The notes: generated from the sequence alone by a model not told the origin. A stretch of 64,000 nt of DNA from Vitis vinifera (GCF_030704535.1 NC_081818.1:29902001-29966000), one strand, 5' to 3'. Counted from the first letter of the stretch, positions 34,740-47,570 are shown. A program made the numbers and translations.

Positions 34740-35535
34740 ATAAAAACACCTCATAGTTAAGCCACCATTTTTTTACCTTTAAATATGGACTGCTTAGGCA
34801 ACCCTTGAACTAAGAAATCCTAAAGGAGAGTCATGCAAGACAACATGTTACTTAGGTATTTACTAAGAACATGTGTAACACTTAGACAACTCAAATACAC
34901 TTAAAGTTACTAAATTTGTCTTTTTCAAACTTAATTTGTTATATTAAGTAATGCTACACAATATGGAAGTTAAAGTGAATGAAAGTAGCAATTCTTGGAA
35001 AGTTTAAAAGAGTTAAAGTTTGCATTACATAAGGATGCTATACAAGGCATGGAAGTGTTTATTGTTTTGGTCAAATGGGGCCGTGATCTATTCATAGGCA
35101 GCAAGTGAACTCTTAATAACCCTTAATGGTTCCTTAAGATTTTAGAAATTTATATATATAAGTTATGTACAACTTACATATAAGAGTTTATAAGAATACT
35201 CTAGAATATGTTACATAACTCCAATCATCGTTTTCCATTTATGGACAGGTATAGGTGCTTTCTGGAAGCTTCTTGCCTTTATTTAAGCTTAAGTGTGATG
35301 GTTTGGGTATGGTGTAACACTCATCCACCTCCTAATAATGCTATAGATATCTTTGTTACTTCTTCTATTTGAAAATTTTCAATCTACCCCTAAAGTTACC
35401 ACAAAGCCTTTATAGGCTCCTAACTAGACTCACATTCTAGTAATTCCTTCCATTTGATTAGGTACCTCATATTAGGAGGTATCCCTCATCTCTTGATGAC
35501 TTAATTAGCTATGACATACTTCGCTTTCTCATCAT
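34740..35535 (-). mobile_element. Chromovirus fragment, copy B (chromodomain and 3' region)
   Basis: On the minus strand, 35,535-35,395 gives broken chromodomain text (YLIKWKELLECESS, then EPIKALW) with stops. Below that, non-coding sequence is collinear with 26,525-27,146. Shared landmarks are AAGTTATGTA-AACTTACATATAAGAGTTTA and ACACCT-ATAGTTAAGCCACCAT. It lacks the two insertions seen in copy A. The pol region is missing on the right, where a (TA)n tract and the Copia LTR begin. Confidence 0.7.
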
Positions 35536-35643
35536 ATGTGCCTAACAAAAGCATAATAGAGATTAGTCAATTGAGACCACAATCAAGGTCCTTCATCTCA
35601 TATTGTAGTTGTGCCTATAAGATTTTATGGATAAAATTGTACT

Positions 35644-35645
<2 letters not shown>

Positions 35646-35691
<46 letters not shown>
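35646..35691. repeat. (TA)n microsatellite
   Basis: An uninterrupted alternating AT tract of about 46 bases. Confidence 0.95.
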
Positions 35692-35694
<3 letters not shown>

Positions 35695-35903
35695 TATTAT
35701 AAAAATTTCCCAAAGAAATAATATTAAGAGAGTATTGAAAAGCTTCAACACAAATATTGTGAAGAGCAATTAAGACACTAATAGAGTCCAATTTAAACTT
35801 TCTTCTAATTTGTCACCAAAAATATTTTAGCAAAAATGTAAGATACAATTAATGTACCATATGTTAATGACATAAGAAGTATTATGTATGTTATGATTTA
35901 CAC

Positions 35904-37447
35904 TGTTGGGATTGAGTCTCTAAAAGCAAGATATGATGTAACAAAATTAAATTTCACTATTCCCTAACTATCCTTTTTATGCATTGATATTGATTTGATT
36001 ATTTAGTCCATATCACTTGCATTGTACATGACTTTGGTGCATTAGGAGTTGCACAGAGAATACATGTCATTTCTTGTAAGACGATAAGTTGTTCACATTC
36101 GATTCATGGATTTGAGCAATCTACTATAGATCGTAGTGTACTACCTCGTAATTGGAGGGATAACTTGTCTTGGTCAATGGGATGAAGTTCCCATGGTAAA
36201 TGCAGGTTACACATTGGACATGACCTATGGTGAATCATGACGTAAGACTCTCAGATAGTCATGATTCATCAAGTTACTATATTGCATAAACTCTTAACTT
36301 TGAGAGGATATTAAGCATGTGCTAAAATCAATAGGAGGTTTTGACTTATGAGTGAGACCCTAAGGTGGTTATATATCCTTAGGGGTTAAGTCACTGTTGA
36401 TGGAGGCTTGTTGCAACATGTATTCTCAATAGAGACACTATGATATCTCATGGGATTGAGACAGTATGTCCCCTTAGGTGATCCAAAGGACATGTGATAA
36501 TGAAATCTATGGTTGCAATAATTCTTTTAGTGAAATTTGACATATACTCCTTGAAGTTAGAGTATGTCAATTGATCATATAATAAGATGATTTGTAACTT
36601 AAGAATTGTAGAGATAATCTTGATAGATTGATAGTACTACTCTGTTAAATTATAGACACTAGTTCATGAGGAGTCTACATGCAATAAATAGTAGGTCATG
36701 AACCCAAACTTTGCTCATTGTAATTTCATAGGATATTAGAGTAAGTTGACTCTCTTTAGTGGAGTATTGAGTCAATTTCAAAATTGGATTTTGAGGGAGC
36801 TAGTATTTTTTTATGGGTCTCAATGATTCCCGTTCAAGCTCTTGTTTTATGGTGGCGCGCTTAAAGGGTATTTTGGGTATGTAGTTCATAAATATGCATA
36901 AGGACATTTTGGTAAAAACATAAAGTTGCGCAAAATCTTACTAATTAACTTTTTGGAATAGGTTAATCAATTGAAGCTCATTAGGGCTAATTAATTAATT
37001 AGGACCCAAGTTAGTTAGATTAGGTGACCCAAGCTCAATTTGGTCTCAAATCATTTAAACTTATAAGGAAACCTATATAAACATTTTTTAGGGGTTAGGG
37101 TTTCATTCTTCATACTCAGATTTTGAGATTCCAAAGTTACAAACCCTAACCACTCTCATGGGAGAGAAAAAAACCCACTTTTCTCTCGTGTTAAGTTCCA
37201 TGGAAGGAGAGATTGGGTATAAGGCTTTTGGGTAGACAAGTTCTATGATGCCCACAACATCTTCATCAGCTTGAATTTGATTTGGGAACATCTAAATCTC
37301 AAGTATGAGTATTATTTATATCTACAGTTAATAATATTTTTATTACTATTTTGTTATGTTACGATAGATTTAGAGAAACTTAGGAATAGTTGCATGCGCC
37401 CTATGAGATCTAAGGCCAGGGAATGAAGTAATTCAGAGTTCCTAACA
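35904..37447 (+). mobile_element. Copia-type 5' LTR, 1544 bp
   Basis: The LTR begins TGTTGGGATTGAGTCTC and ends GAGTTCCTAACA, so its ends are TGTTGG...CTAACA inverted repeats. One base later comes a primer-binding site, which places it at the 5' side of an element read left to right. The text resembles a widespread plant Copia LTR family. No second LTR was found in the window, and the internal region is short and degenerate, so the element is truncated. Confidence 0.75.
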
Positions 37448-37449
37448 AC

Positions 37450-37461
37450 TAGTATCAAAGC
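37450..37461 (+). other. Retrotransposon primer-binding site (tRNA-iMet type)
   Basis: TAGTATCAAAGC resembles the Copia consensus TGGTATCAGAGC, which is complementary to the 3' end of initiator tRNA-Met. It differs at two positions and lies directly after the LTR. Confidence 0.7.
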
Positions 37462-37940
37462 TTTAGGTTAGGATTTTACATGCTAGATCTGTTCTAGGTA
37501 TGCTCATATTTTTTTTGTAGGATTGGTTGTTCATCCCATGGCCTAAAAGAATTAATTTGTGAATGTCTTTGATTTATTATATATTAATTTTGGTAATAAT
37601 TGTTGGTTTATATGCTTTAATTTTTAGTTTGGGTTGTGAGCTTCGTGATTAGGAGCATAGAATTTCTTTTTAGATGTAAAAGTTTTTCTTTTTGGCTAGA
37701 TTGATTGTAAACTTCATTTTGAGGAGAATAAGACTTTTGATTATGTAAAAGTTTAGTTTTTAATCAATCCTGTTACACAGAGAATATGAAAGCATTCTAA
37801 CCAATCACAGTGGATCCATGGACATTCATTAACCAGAAAAAAGTGAGCTTTCGAAGTAGCCTTGGGTGTGCAACAAAGGGATGCAACACTTGAGCTCTCA
37901 TATTAGTGCTCAAGCAATGGTGTCAAGTGCTCTTGAGCGG

Positions 37941-38106
37941 CTCGAGCAATCGAATGCTCCTTCCAATGACCCAAAGCTACATGCAACAATCTTTTAGAAT
38001 TTTGGACGCTTGAGCGCAAATGGCTTGAGCAATTGAATGCTCTTTCCAGTGACCCAAAGCTACATTCAACAATCTTTTAGAATTTTGGATGCTCGAGCGC
38101 AAATGA
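37941..38106 (+). repeat. Two tandem 83-bp repeats
   Basis: CTCGAGCAATCGAATGCTCC at 37,941 recurs as CTTGAGCAATTGAATGCTCT at 38,024. The whole 83-base unit is about 93% identical, so the duplication is fairly recent. It lies in the degenerate internal region of the Copia element. Confidence 0.85.
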
Positions 38107-38213
38107 CAACAAATCGACGCTTTTGAGGGAATTATAAGGTTTATTTTTTTATTTTCTAATCCTATTTTTTGTTACAAGAGTACTTAGTGATATTGGTGAT
38201 TTGGATTTTATCC

Positions 38214-38285
38214 AAATTTATTTCCAATTATGCAATAGGATCCCAAAAAAAATTTATTTCCAATTATGCAATAGGATCCCAAAAA
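38214..38285 (+). repeat. Two near-identical ~36-bp tandem repeats
   Basis: TTTATTTCCAATTATGCAAT followed by AGGATCCCAAAAA occurs twice in a row. The unit is a multiple of three, so a short open frame continues through it. That frame shows no homology I recognise and I do not call it a gene. Confidence 0.85.
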
Positions 38286-38289
38286 GACA

Positions 38290-41200
38290 TGCGAAAATAT
38301 TTGTTTAATTATCTCCTTGTTTGTTTTATACTTTTTATTAATAGCTTTTGTGGCTCTAGATATTTTGGCATTCTTAATTGGAAACAAATTTTCATGAATT
38401 TTTTAAAATTGGAAAACTTATTTAAATTAGAATGTGCATGTTAGGAAATTCTATTATAAGAAAAGATGTTTGGAAAGGATTAAAAACTTTCTTTCCTTTT
38501 TAAAATTAATTATTAAAATTTTTAATTAAAATTAAAATCTTTGAGATCTCTAAAAATAAATTTTTTCTTTTAAAGAACAACTCTTGATTTTTCAAAATTT
38601 TCTTTTTTGCATAAAATTTTAATTTAAAGAAAATAAGTTAATTTTATAAATTCATGATAGATACATAAGAAAGGTATCAAAATATTTATGAAAGTTTTAG
38701 TAATTTAATGAAAATATAAAATATTTTGAAAATACTTTCCAAAATAGATTGTTTAATTCTTTTTAAGCTTGTAGGATTATTCCTTTTTTATTTAGAGAAA
38801 AATATAATTTTGTCAAGGAATTTAGAGAGTCAAACATTTCAATTCTTAAAAACTTATTTGAAAATGTCATAAAAAAAAACTCTATATTTCTTGAAAAATT
38901 CAATTTTAAGATAAAAGTGGGCCTTGACTGTCATTTGTTGGCACCAAGAAGTAAAGTTGGGCCAAGTCTACCTTTCTTGTATATAGAAGCCCATTATACT
39001 TCAAACATGAGAAGCCCATAGTTGTTCAAACCATGTTTGAGCTTCATTTGAGAAGTTGCTAGGCCTTGAGAAAACAAATTCACTAAATTTTAGGATCACT
39101 AGATAGTTGAAAACATTTTATTTCATTTGGTAAAATTTAATCCTTGGAATGGTGAAAGCTCATAAAAATGGTTTTTTTTTTGCTTTTTTGTTTTGTTTTT
39201 TAAAGACAAATCATACAAATCATAGGCTGAATATTTTTGAATTTTTTTAAAAATATTTTCTCATGCTTTTCGTTTGGATAACTTTTGATTTTTTGTTTTT
39301 TTAGCTAAAAAAAATGAAATAGAATCAAAGTCATGATTTTCTTAAGAGTAATGTTAGTATTATAAAAGTGATTTTAATTAAAGTATTTTTAATTCATAGC
39401 ACTTTCATTGATAACACTTTTAAGTAGGATAACTAAATTCTAAGGTATAATAATAAAAAAAAAAGTGTTTTCATAGTAATTTAAGTAATGAATTATCTAT
39501 GAAAAGTGAATTTTTTTAAATCACTCATTAATTTTTTAAATCACTTATTAAATGATAATTTAAGATTCATTTGAGGAAATTTTTTAGAATTTTTCATATA
39601 ATTTTTTAAAATTTGTCAAACACCTAATTTAAGAAAGTGTTCTCCAATATCAGTAAGTATTTCTAATTTTTAAAAGATCACTCGTAAAGCAGCTTTTAAT
39701 AAACTTAAAAGCACTTCTTTAATCTTCTTAGGGAAGTGCTTTAAGGTTTTCCAATAGAACTAATCAAATTATTGTATTAAATATATATATAAATATATAT
39801 ATTCACATATTTTTCCTATTATTTTAGTACAATAGGAATTCAATATATTTTGGTAAGTTAAGTCTTGGTTAAGGGAATTACAAAAGACATAAATAGGTAG
39901 TCGAGGCAAGTTATCCTTTTTTTTTTTCATTTTATCTAAAATTTAATAACATTGCTTAATTTTAAAGATTTCTAACAATAAGTAAAAGAAATTCAATCCC
40001 ATATAAGAACACTAGATATTATATGAAAAAACCACCCACAAAAACTTTGCAGAAACTCTACAAATATAAAAAAATCATAGGTTCCAAAAACTTCATAGAA
40101 AAACGTGTCGAATGACCGCAAACAAATCCATTAAATTTGAAAATGATTACACACAGAATTACCTAATTTAGATGCTTTTACTTTTCATAGTTTTATATGG
40201 GTTAATCTCCACACAAACTCACTTCCTTAATGCAATACTTTTTACTCCTTAGGAGATACTTCAATTTTACATTGAGGCTAATAGATCAAACACCTTTTTT
40301 TCTTTTTTTTTCTATTGAAAAATATTTTCAAAATCGTTCTCGAAAGATTGATTGATTAAGAGTAGGGGCTATGAAGATAACTATGTTCTTAACTTAAATT
40401 TATATTAAAAAAAACTTTTAAAAATACAAAAAGGACAATTAAAACAACTCAAAACATAGGATTGACTTTTAAAAATTCTAAAAGGGGCTTGGGAATGTTG
40501 AGGGAGAGGGCATTTGAACATCCTTTGATAAATTTGAACGCTACTTTCCAATTTTGCATATAAACTCTTGTTTTTCGTGTTTATTCCAGAATTGTCATCT
40601 AGCTAACATGTCATAATCATTTCTTAAGCTCTAATTATATGAAATGCATATGTACCTCAAAATTTAACCAATTCTAAATTAGTTTGAAATCAATTATAAA
40701 TAATAAAATTCTCAAAGGTAATTCAATGCAGAAATAATAATAATAATAATAATAATAATATTAATAATAAAATAAAATTATCAACTTCTACTAATACCTT
40801 TACATTTCTCTTTCAATTTTACACGTGGATACAATAAATAAAAATAAATAAATAAATAAATAAACTATAGTAGAGGGATGCTATGTTAATCCACCAATGA
40901 GATACAAAAATTTGAATAATTAGATAATGATGGACATAAATCATATGACTTTGGTTGGATCCATATTTATTTTTCCTCTTTCTCCATGGGAATAATAATT
41001 TTGGACACCCACAAATCATAACTTAATTAAAGGTATAATGACATAGACGCATTGAATTTGCATACTTTCATTATGAAAACATAGTCTAAAACAACGACTG
41101 TGAGACCTAATAATCCATTCTAAGGCTTGTTGGACAGAGACATATAACCAAAGTTGAACATTAGCATGATTTCTCAAATTATTGTGATGTGGAATAATAT

Positions 41201-44200
41201 GTGAACATATTTTTGAGTGGAAAAATAGCCACGTGGACAAATGTGAGGTTGACAAGTGTAATGGGAAGTCATTGAAGAGGGCAATTAAGGGGATGTTGGA
41301 CCATATAAAAGACTGGAGCTGGCAGTGATCAAAGAGAATTTAAGGTGGTGACCCCAGTGTCTCCAACCAATACGAATCTTTGAGCCATTACACCATTGCT
41401 TGCCTTACCACAAACATTTATTTTTTTGTATTTAGCCTTTTGCTTGTGGGTCCAAACTCTTTGTCGTTTTCATATATCGTAATCATATAAATCAACTCCA
41501 CAAGGTCTGAGCCCCACCTTCTTTAATGATATTATTTAGAGCTTCCCTTCAATCTCAATTTACCGTTTTTCTTTTGATTCTATTGTTGGGAAATCTCTGC
41601 CATGCAAGGGCTCTCTCCTATGTCACTGTTGTCATAAATCATGAACCCCCCACCTTTTTTTTTTCTTTGGGATAAGTATAAGAAAGTGGAGGGGAGTGAG
41701 TCAAGCTTCCTTGTATGAATGGTGAAAATTTTTCTAATTATGCATTTATATGCATTGATAGCTTTTATGAAATTAGTTTTGAGTTTATAATCATTGCTAC
41801 TCTTAAGGAAATTTTCATAATCCAAACGCAATTACATGCTAAATAGACATAGTTTCATTATGAAATATAAATTTTAAAATTGTTTTTGGGATTCATAAAA
41901 GATTATGTCTTAAAATAGGGAGAATCATTGTGAAGATTGTGGATCCAAAATAAATAATATTCATTCAATCTTGACAAGTCTGTATCAAAATTAATCATTT
42001 GTAAAAATGCTTGAAATCAAGTAACTCAGAAACCCTCTGTCGATGTGTACTTTAAATTTATATGAGAGAAGATGAGTTATAACACTATACGTCATAAAAA
42101 AGAGAAGTTCATTGAATTCATAGGTGATGATGCATGCATTTGGGTTAAAAGGAATAATATTGATCCTTTTATTATTTATAAATCTTTGTCACTATGTATC
42201 TAACAAGTAGTGACTCAATGCCAACAGACTTGGATTTATATAGTATCATTATATTTATTTACATTTTCAAAACGTAAGACATTGTTATATTTATTTATGT
42301 TATGAAAAAGTAGGAAAACCCATTTTTCTTCTTATGTAAGGAATATATTTTTATTTAATTAAGTTTTTAATTATACTTATTTTTTTTATAAACACAAAGT
42401 TAAATATAATTAACAAACAAAGAATTATTAGATTATGAAGTTTGAATTAATTTTATTGTGCTTCACTCAAGATATTAAATGTTGAGTTGTCTAATCAGCT
42501 TGTGGGGGTTGAGCTCTCTGGTGAACTTGCAAGGATCCAACTATTTAATTAGTTCTCGGGACGTAGGGTGCCACACCCCCTATAGATGGTTTTTTTTTTT
42601 TTTTAATTAATTATGTGTTGACAAGTTTGTTTCTATTATATATTTAATATTTTTATATTTAGGGTTTTATGTTTTCAGACTGATTGCAATTGAAATTTTT
42701 TTTTTAGAGTTTCACCATTATAATTTTTCTATTTTATTTTGATTAGTAGATTGTTGATTGTTGGTGTACTCCGTAAACAATATTAAAAATTGTGTCTTTT
42801 GTCTTTTTCTTTATTTTTCACTCGTATACATGATTTGATTATATATATAAAAATAAAATTACAAAGCAAATATAACTATTTTTATTTCTAGCTACTTCGT
42901 TCTATTGGTATAAATGGAAGTTTAAAAGCTCCCCAAATAACCCCAAAAAAAATAAAAAATAGAAAAAATCTCACCATCAATCCTTAATGCAAATTTCCAA
43001 AATATGGTACAACATTTTATTTGAATACCCACCATATTTGTGATCATGATCATCTTCTTGAACAACCAGGAACGTTTGTCCTCCATGTAAGGGATTTCTT
43101 ATGGTTACAACTCTCATATAATGACACTTCTGCATTAATTACTAGCCAGGATCATTTAGTAAGATATTTTGGACCAGTCCCACTGGTTACGTGGACACAT
43201 TGACATTCAGGAGGCAAAGGACATTCATTAAATGAGATGATAAAGGACTTACAAAGACATTTTTACCCATACAACTTTTGTATTACAAGGAACTTTGGCT
43301 CACAAATGAAAGAATTAAATTGTCTTTTACTCAATATTTTATTTTATTCTATTCTATTTTGTTTCCATCATCACTTGGATGATTGGAGGGACGGTACTGA
43401 TGAAGTTGGCGCAACAAAATCCACATTTATCTCTATGTCCCATTGCATTAACTTTGTCCTAGATGTACTGTAACTTATTTTGGTGGGACAGTAATTTGTG
43501 ATTACAATAGATTAAAGTTTAGTTGAATCAATTCTACTTTTGACTAAGAAAAAGGGCAAAAAAAATTTGCAGGTCACCATTTTTCTCTGAACTTATCTAG
43601 AATTGAGAGAATTTCTACATCTGACTTTTGACACCCATCCACTTATTTCATGGATTTTGAATCATATTTAGTAATAGAATATTTGAAAAGTTCAATGTTT
43701 TTAACTTATCGATTTAAGTATTAAGACATATAAAATTATACAAACTAATTATAAAATATTTATTATATTAAGATGTGTATGTAAAAGAAGCTATAAATAA
43801 ATTGAATTAGGTTATGGAATAATAATAAATCATTAAATTAATTTATCAAATACCCTTTAAAAATAATAATTTAAGTTATATTAAAATATTAAAATTTATC
43901 AAATATGGCCTTAGAAAAGATATGTAAGTGTTATTCAAAAGAGTTTTTGAATCACGATGTTCTAGAATACAGATCGTAAACTTTGTAACTTAATTTATTT
44001 ATGTTAGAAGAGTAAAGACTTATTATTATTATTTTTCTCAAATTTATGTTTGGAAACAAAATTTTGTTTTATAATTTTTTTTAAAAAATATAGTGAAATA
44101 TAAAATCAATTGCAACATCAAATATTATTATTTCATCCCCTTCTTTTTTAATGCTAAAAAAAAATTTGGGGGTGCCCCTTTAAAGGTAGAATGGGTTGCT

Positions 44201-45420
44201 TGGTCCCAACCAAGATAGCTAGGCCAATTGGGCAATTCACAACTCTAGTTCAGTTTGAAACCAAGTAAGCCTCATGGGGTTGTGACCCAGGTCTGGTACA
44301 GCCCTTTTTGGGCCTTAACATTAACTGAGGGAGTAATAAGTGAAATCCACACCACTCATGCACTTTAATTTAGGATGTCATTGTATTGACTTTCACATCT
44401 TTGAACCCTTTTTAGCATCCATATGAGTTTTGGGAAGAAAATTGATTTTTGATTAGTGAAACCAACCAAGATGAATGCATTTATGGACCTGGCAAAGTCT
44501 TCCATGGGTTTGACGGTGAAGAAAGCTGAACTTTCATGATTTTAATTTTGGATTATATATGATGGGGGTCTAATCTCATATTGGAATGTAAATTCCCACC
44601 TACCTAGACAGGGGTCTAATATTTTAGGGTTTGTCTTGCAGCCTAATTCTAAAAAATGTGCAATTGTTTTTTACCTTGTAAATTAACTCAATCTAAAGAG
44701 TTTTCACACTATGTTTTCATTTATAGTCTACCAATAGCTTGACCACCACAACCAAAGGAATAAATTATGACACATAAATGGTAGAATTATGTGTGTGTAG
44801 AATTCTATCAATACTAAATTGCTTCGCAACTTTGTTGTTTTATACAAGAAATTTCCATTTTAGCTCATCATAAAGTGGTCAGGATAAGCAATGAGATCAC
44901 ATTTCAACAAATGAGAGTGAGTCCCATGTCGTAATTTTTTTTCCCACTCCCTCCCATTTATTTAATGGCTTCTCCAATTTCCATTTTCAAGCTCAAAAAG
45001 ATTCTTGTAGTACGTGTGGAGTTTGTGTAGGATTCATGATAAATGTGATAAATGAATGATTAACATAAGTGCATACCATCTTGACAAAAATTATTTGAAT
45101 TTTATTCTTGAAAACAATTAATAATTATTGTAAGGAGCTATTTCTCAAAACAATTTTTCTTTTTAAAAATTTGTTTTCAAAATTAATATTTTTAAACAAA
45201 TCCTTGGATTAAAAAAAGTGGCAATTTCTAATCATATTCTAAAATGATTTCTTTAACAAAAACGAGAAGATAAACAAGAAAACCATGGTAAGTTGGGCTG
45301 AAGAAATTAATTAACAGTAACAAGTGAAAAGGGGAGTATGAAAAAATGCAACCACATATGAGTTAGAGGGTACTTTGGTCAATAGATTTTGCGCATACTC
45401 TGATCAAAATTTATTTCGTT
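38290..45420. other. AT-rich intergenic DNA upstream of the MYB gene
   Basis: No genes are visible. Microsatellites include (AAT)n at 40,733-40,769 and (AAAT)n at 40,835-40,863. A moderate-GC piece at 41,220-41,560 contains CCACGTGG and a TATAAAAG-like box (41,305), but no open frame follows. The far right part is the presumed MYB promoter. No clear TATA box was seen there. Confidence 0.4.
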
Positions 45421-45490
45421 ATCCCGTATATGTCGCTGACCTTTCTTCGCTACCCCATCTCTCTTCTTCTTTCTTTCTTTTCTTCGGAGA

Positions 45491-45513
45491 CTTCTTCTTC
45501 TTCTTCTTCTTCT
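45491..45513 (+). repeat. (TTC)n tract in the MYB 5' leader
   Basis: Seven to eight TTC units lie 43-65 bases upstream of the MYB start codon. CT-rich leaders are common in plant transcription factor genes. Confidence 0.9.
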
Positions 45514-45555
45514 ACAAATCTCTCTCCCTCGCTATTTCTGTTCTCACTGACAAAA

Positions 45556-47331
45556 ATGGGCAGATCACCATGCTGTGACAAGGTGGGGTTGAAGAAAGGG
45601 CCATGGACTCCGGAAGAAGACCAGAAACTCTTGGCTTACATTGAAGAACACGGCCATGGGAGCTGGCGAGCTTTGCCATCAAAAGCGGGTGATCATCCGC
45701 ACTGAATTCTGCATGGAGATGGGTTTTCTGAGTTTAGTTTACTGATGATGGGGTTTTGTGACTTGGTGGGTTGTTGTGTGTAGGGCTTCAGAGATGTGGC
45801 AAGAGTTGCAGACTGAGATGGACTAATTATCTGAGGCCTGACATTAAGAGAGGAAAATTCAGTTTACAGGAGGAACAGACAATCATTCAACTCCATGCCC
45901 TCTTGGGGAACAGGTACAAAAGTAGATTTTTTCTTGTTATGACTCTTATGATTAGTTTTAGTACTAGTGTTATAAATACTTTCTCTGAGGAGTCAGGTGC
46001 AGGGTTCTTGAATTTTTTTTCCTCAAACCTCCACTGTTTTCAGTGAAAATCCCAGTCCTGAGTCTTAAAATTTGAGAAGTGGGTGTCTGAGATGTAATTA
46101 ATACCTGCTATTAGTGGAAGAAGCTTTGATGTTCATCACCAAAGCTGGCTTCCAAAATGTACCATATGTCTTTTGTTTTGGCATCAAAACCATCTCGAAA
46201 TCTTCATAATCCATGTGAAGGGTTTTGAATATGGGGGGAGGAATCTTGAATTTTTCTCCAAAATGACATAGAAAATGATGTTAGTTTGTTGTATTATCAT
46301 CTTGATTGAAATGGGAAATGGGGGTGGTAGTTGATGGTTACTAGGGCGTTTTTGTTTTATAGGGATTTTTTGGGGGTGTGTCTCTATTATGTTTTTGTTG
46401 TCTTGTCTGAAGGTGGTCGGCTATAGCAACTCACTTGCCTAAGAGAACAGACAATGAGATCAAGAACTACTGGAATACGCATCTCAAGAAAAGATTGGCC
46501 AAAATGGGCATTGATCCAGTCACCCACAAGCCCAAAAGTGATGCTCTACTCTCCAGTGACGGCCAGTCAAAGAACGCCGCTAATCTCAGCCATATGGCTC
46601 AGTGGGAGAGCGCTCGCCTCGAAGCGGAAGCTAGATTGGTCAGAGAGTCCAAGCTACGTTCCAATTCTTTCAACCATCATCCGGGGACTCCCTCGGCTTC
46701 TACTTCGGCGGCGGTTGGGGGCAAAACGGCTGCGGTTTCTAGCAGTCCGCCGCTGTATCTTGACGTGCTTAAAGCTTGGCATGGTGTGTGGCCCAAGTCA
46801 ACTGAAGGTGGTGGCTCTAGCGGAGGCGGCGGCGGGGGCGGCGGTGGTGGTGGGGGTGTGGCGGTCGCTGGCGACCTCGAGTCTCCTACTTCGACGCTTA
46901 GCTACTCCGAGAATGCAGCGGCGGTGGCGTCCACGGCGGTGATTGACTTCGTGGGCAACTCAGGCTCTTGTGAGGGCGGGATCATCAAAGACGAGGGCGA
47001 CCAACAAGAGTGGAAAGGCATGGGAAGCTCGACCCAGTTGCCGGAGTCCTTCACGTCGGCACTCCACGACATGGCCGTGCCAATGGACAGCGGCGCGTGG
47101 ACTCCAGAGTCGCTCAAAACCGTCAACGGCGGACACTTCATCGAGGGCTTCACCGAGCTTCTCCTCAGCAACTCAACCAACCGGACCCTCTCAGACACAG
47201 ACGGCGGCGGAGACTCTGACAATGGCGGCTGCAGTGGCAGTGGCAGTGACTACTACGAAGATAACAAGAATTACTGGAACAGTATTCTAAATCTGGTGAA
47301 TTCGTCACCGTACGATTCTCCCATGTTCTGA
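45556..47331 (+). CDS. MYB16: R2R3-MYB transcription factor, MIXTA-like subgroup 9 (MYB16/MYB106), three exons
   Basis: Exons are 45,556-45,688, 45,784-45,913 and 46,413-47,331, giving 393 residues. Both introns are GT-AG and sit at the two usual R2R3-MYB positions. R2 spans about residues 14-61 ([12 protein letters not shown]...[13 protein letters not shown]); R3 spans about 67-112 ([14 protein letters not shown]...[15 protein letters not shown]). The subgroup 9 motif [18 protein letters not shown] lies at about 150-167. The C-terminus [15 protein letters not shown] matches MYB16 and MYB106. These nuclear activators promote conical epidermal cells, trichome development and cuticle formation. 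A run of 12 glycines (about residues 225-236) is species-specific. The ATG has strong context (A at -3, G at +4). An in-frame ATG at 45,430 has poor context. MYB16 is preferred over MYB106 because of gene order next to PPR and CASP. Confidence 0.93.
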
Positions 47332-47503
47332 AAAACCTTATGGACACCATGCACACAGAGAGAACCAGTTCAATTGTTAATAGCTCGGCCGTTTCCGCTC
47401 AGTCCTTGTTATCAGTACTCTGCCATTCCTTCTCTGCAAACTGATCAGAATCGGAATGCAACTCGTTGGAGTCGACTCAGTGATTATCTATATTATTTTT
47501 TTT

Positions 47504-47570
47504 CCTCTCTCTCTCTCTCTCTCTTTCTTTTTCTTTTTTCTTTTTTTTTTTTCTTTTTTTTTTCTTTTTA
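47504..47570 (+). repeat. (CT)n and T-rich tract in the MYB 3' UTR
   Basis: About ten CT units are followed by a C/T tract dominated by T, beginning about 170 bases after the stop codon. Confidence 0.9.

Noticed and set aside
38169..38444. 91-codon frame containing a repeated FISNYAIGSQK peptide
   Set aside because: The peptide repeat is a direct result of the short tandem DNA repeat in degenerate retrotransposon sequence; no homology was recognised.
46438..46458. Possible miR858 target in the MYB R3 region
   Set aside because: The GAACAGACAATGA core pairs with wobbles, but the 5' part of the site is mismatched. The same codons occur in most R2R3-MYBs, so the evidence is too weak.
46454..47290. 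Several long frames on both strands within MYB exon 3
   Set aside because: They are overlapping shadows in a GC-rich exon whose true frame is fixed by conserved MYB motifs.
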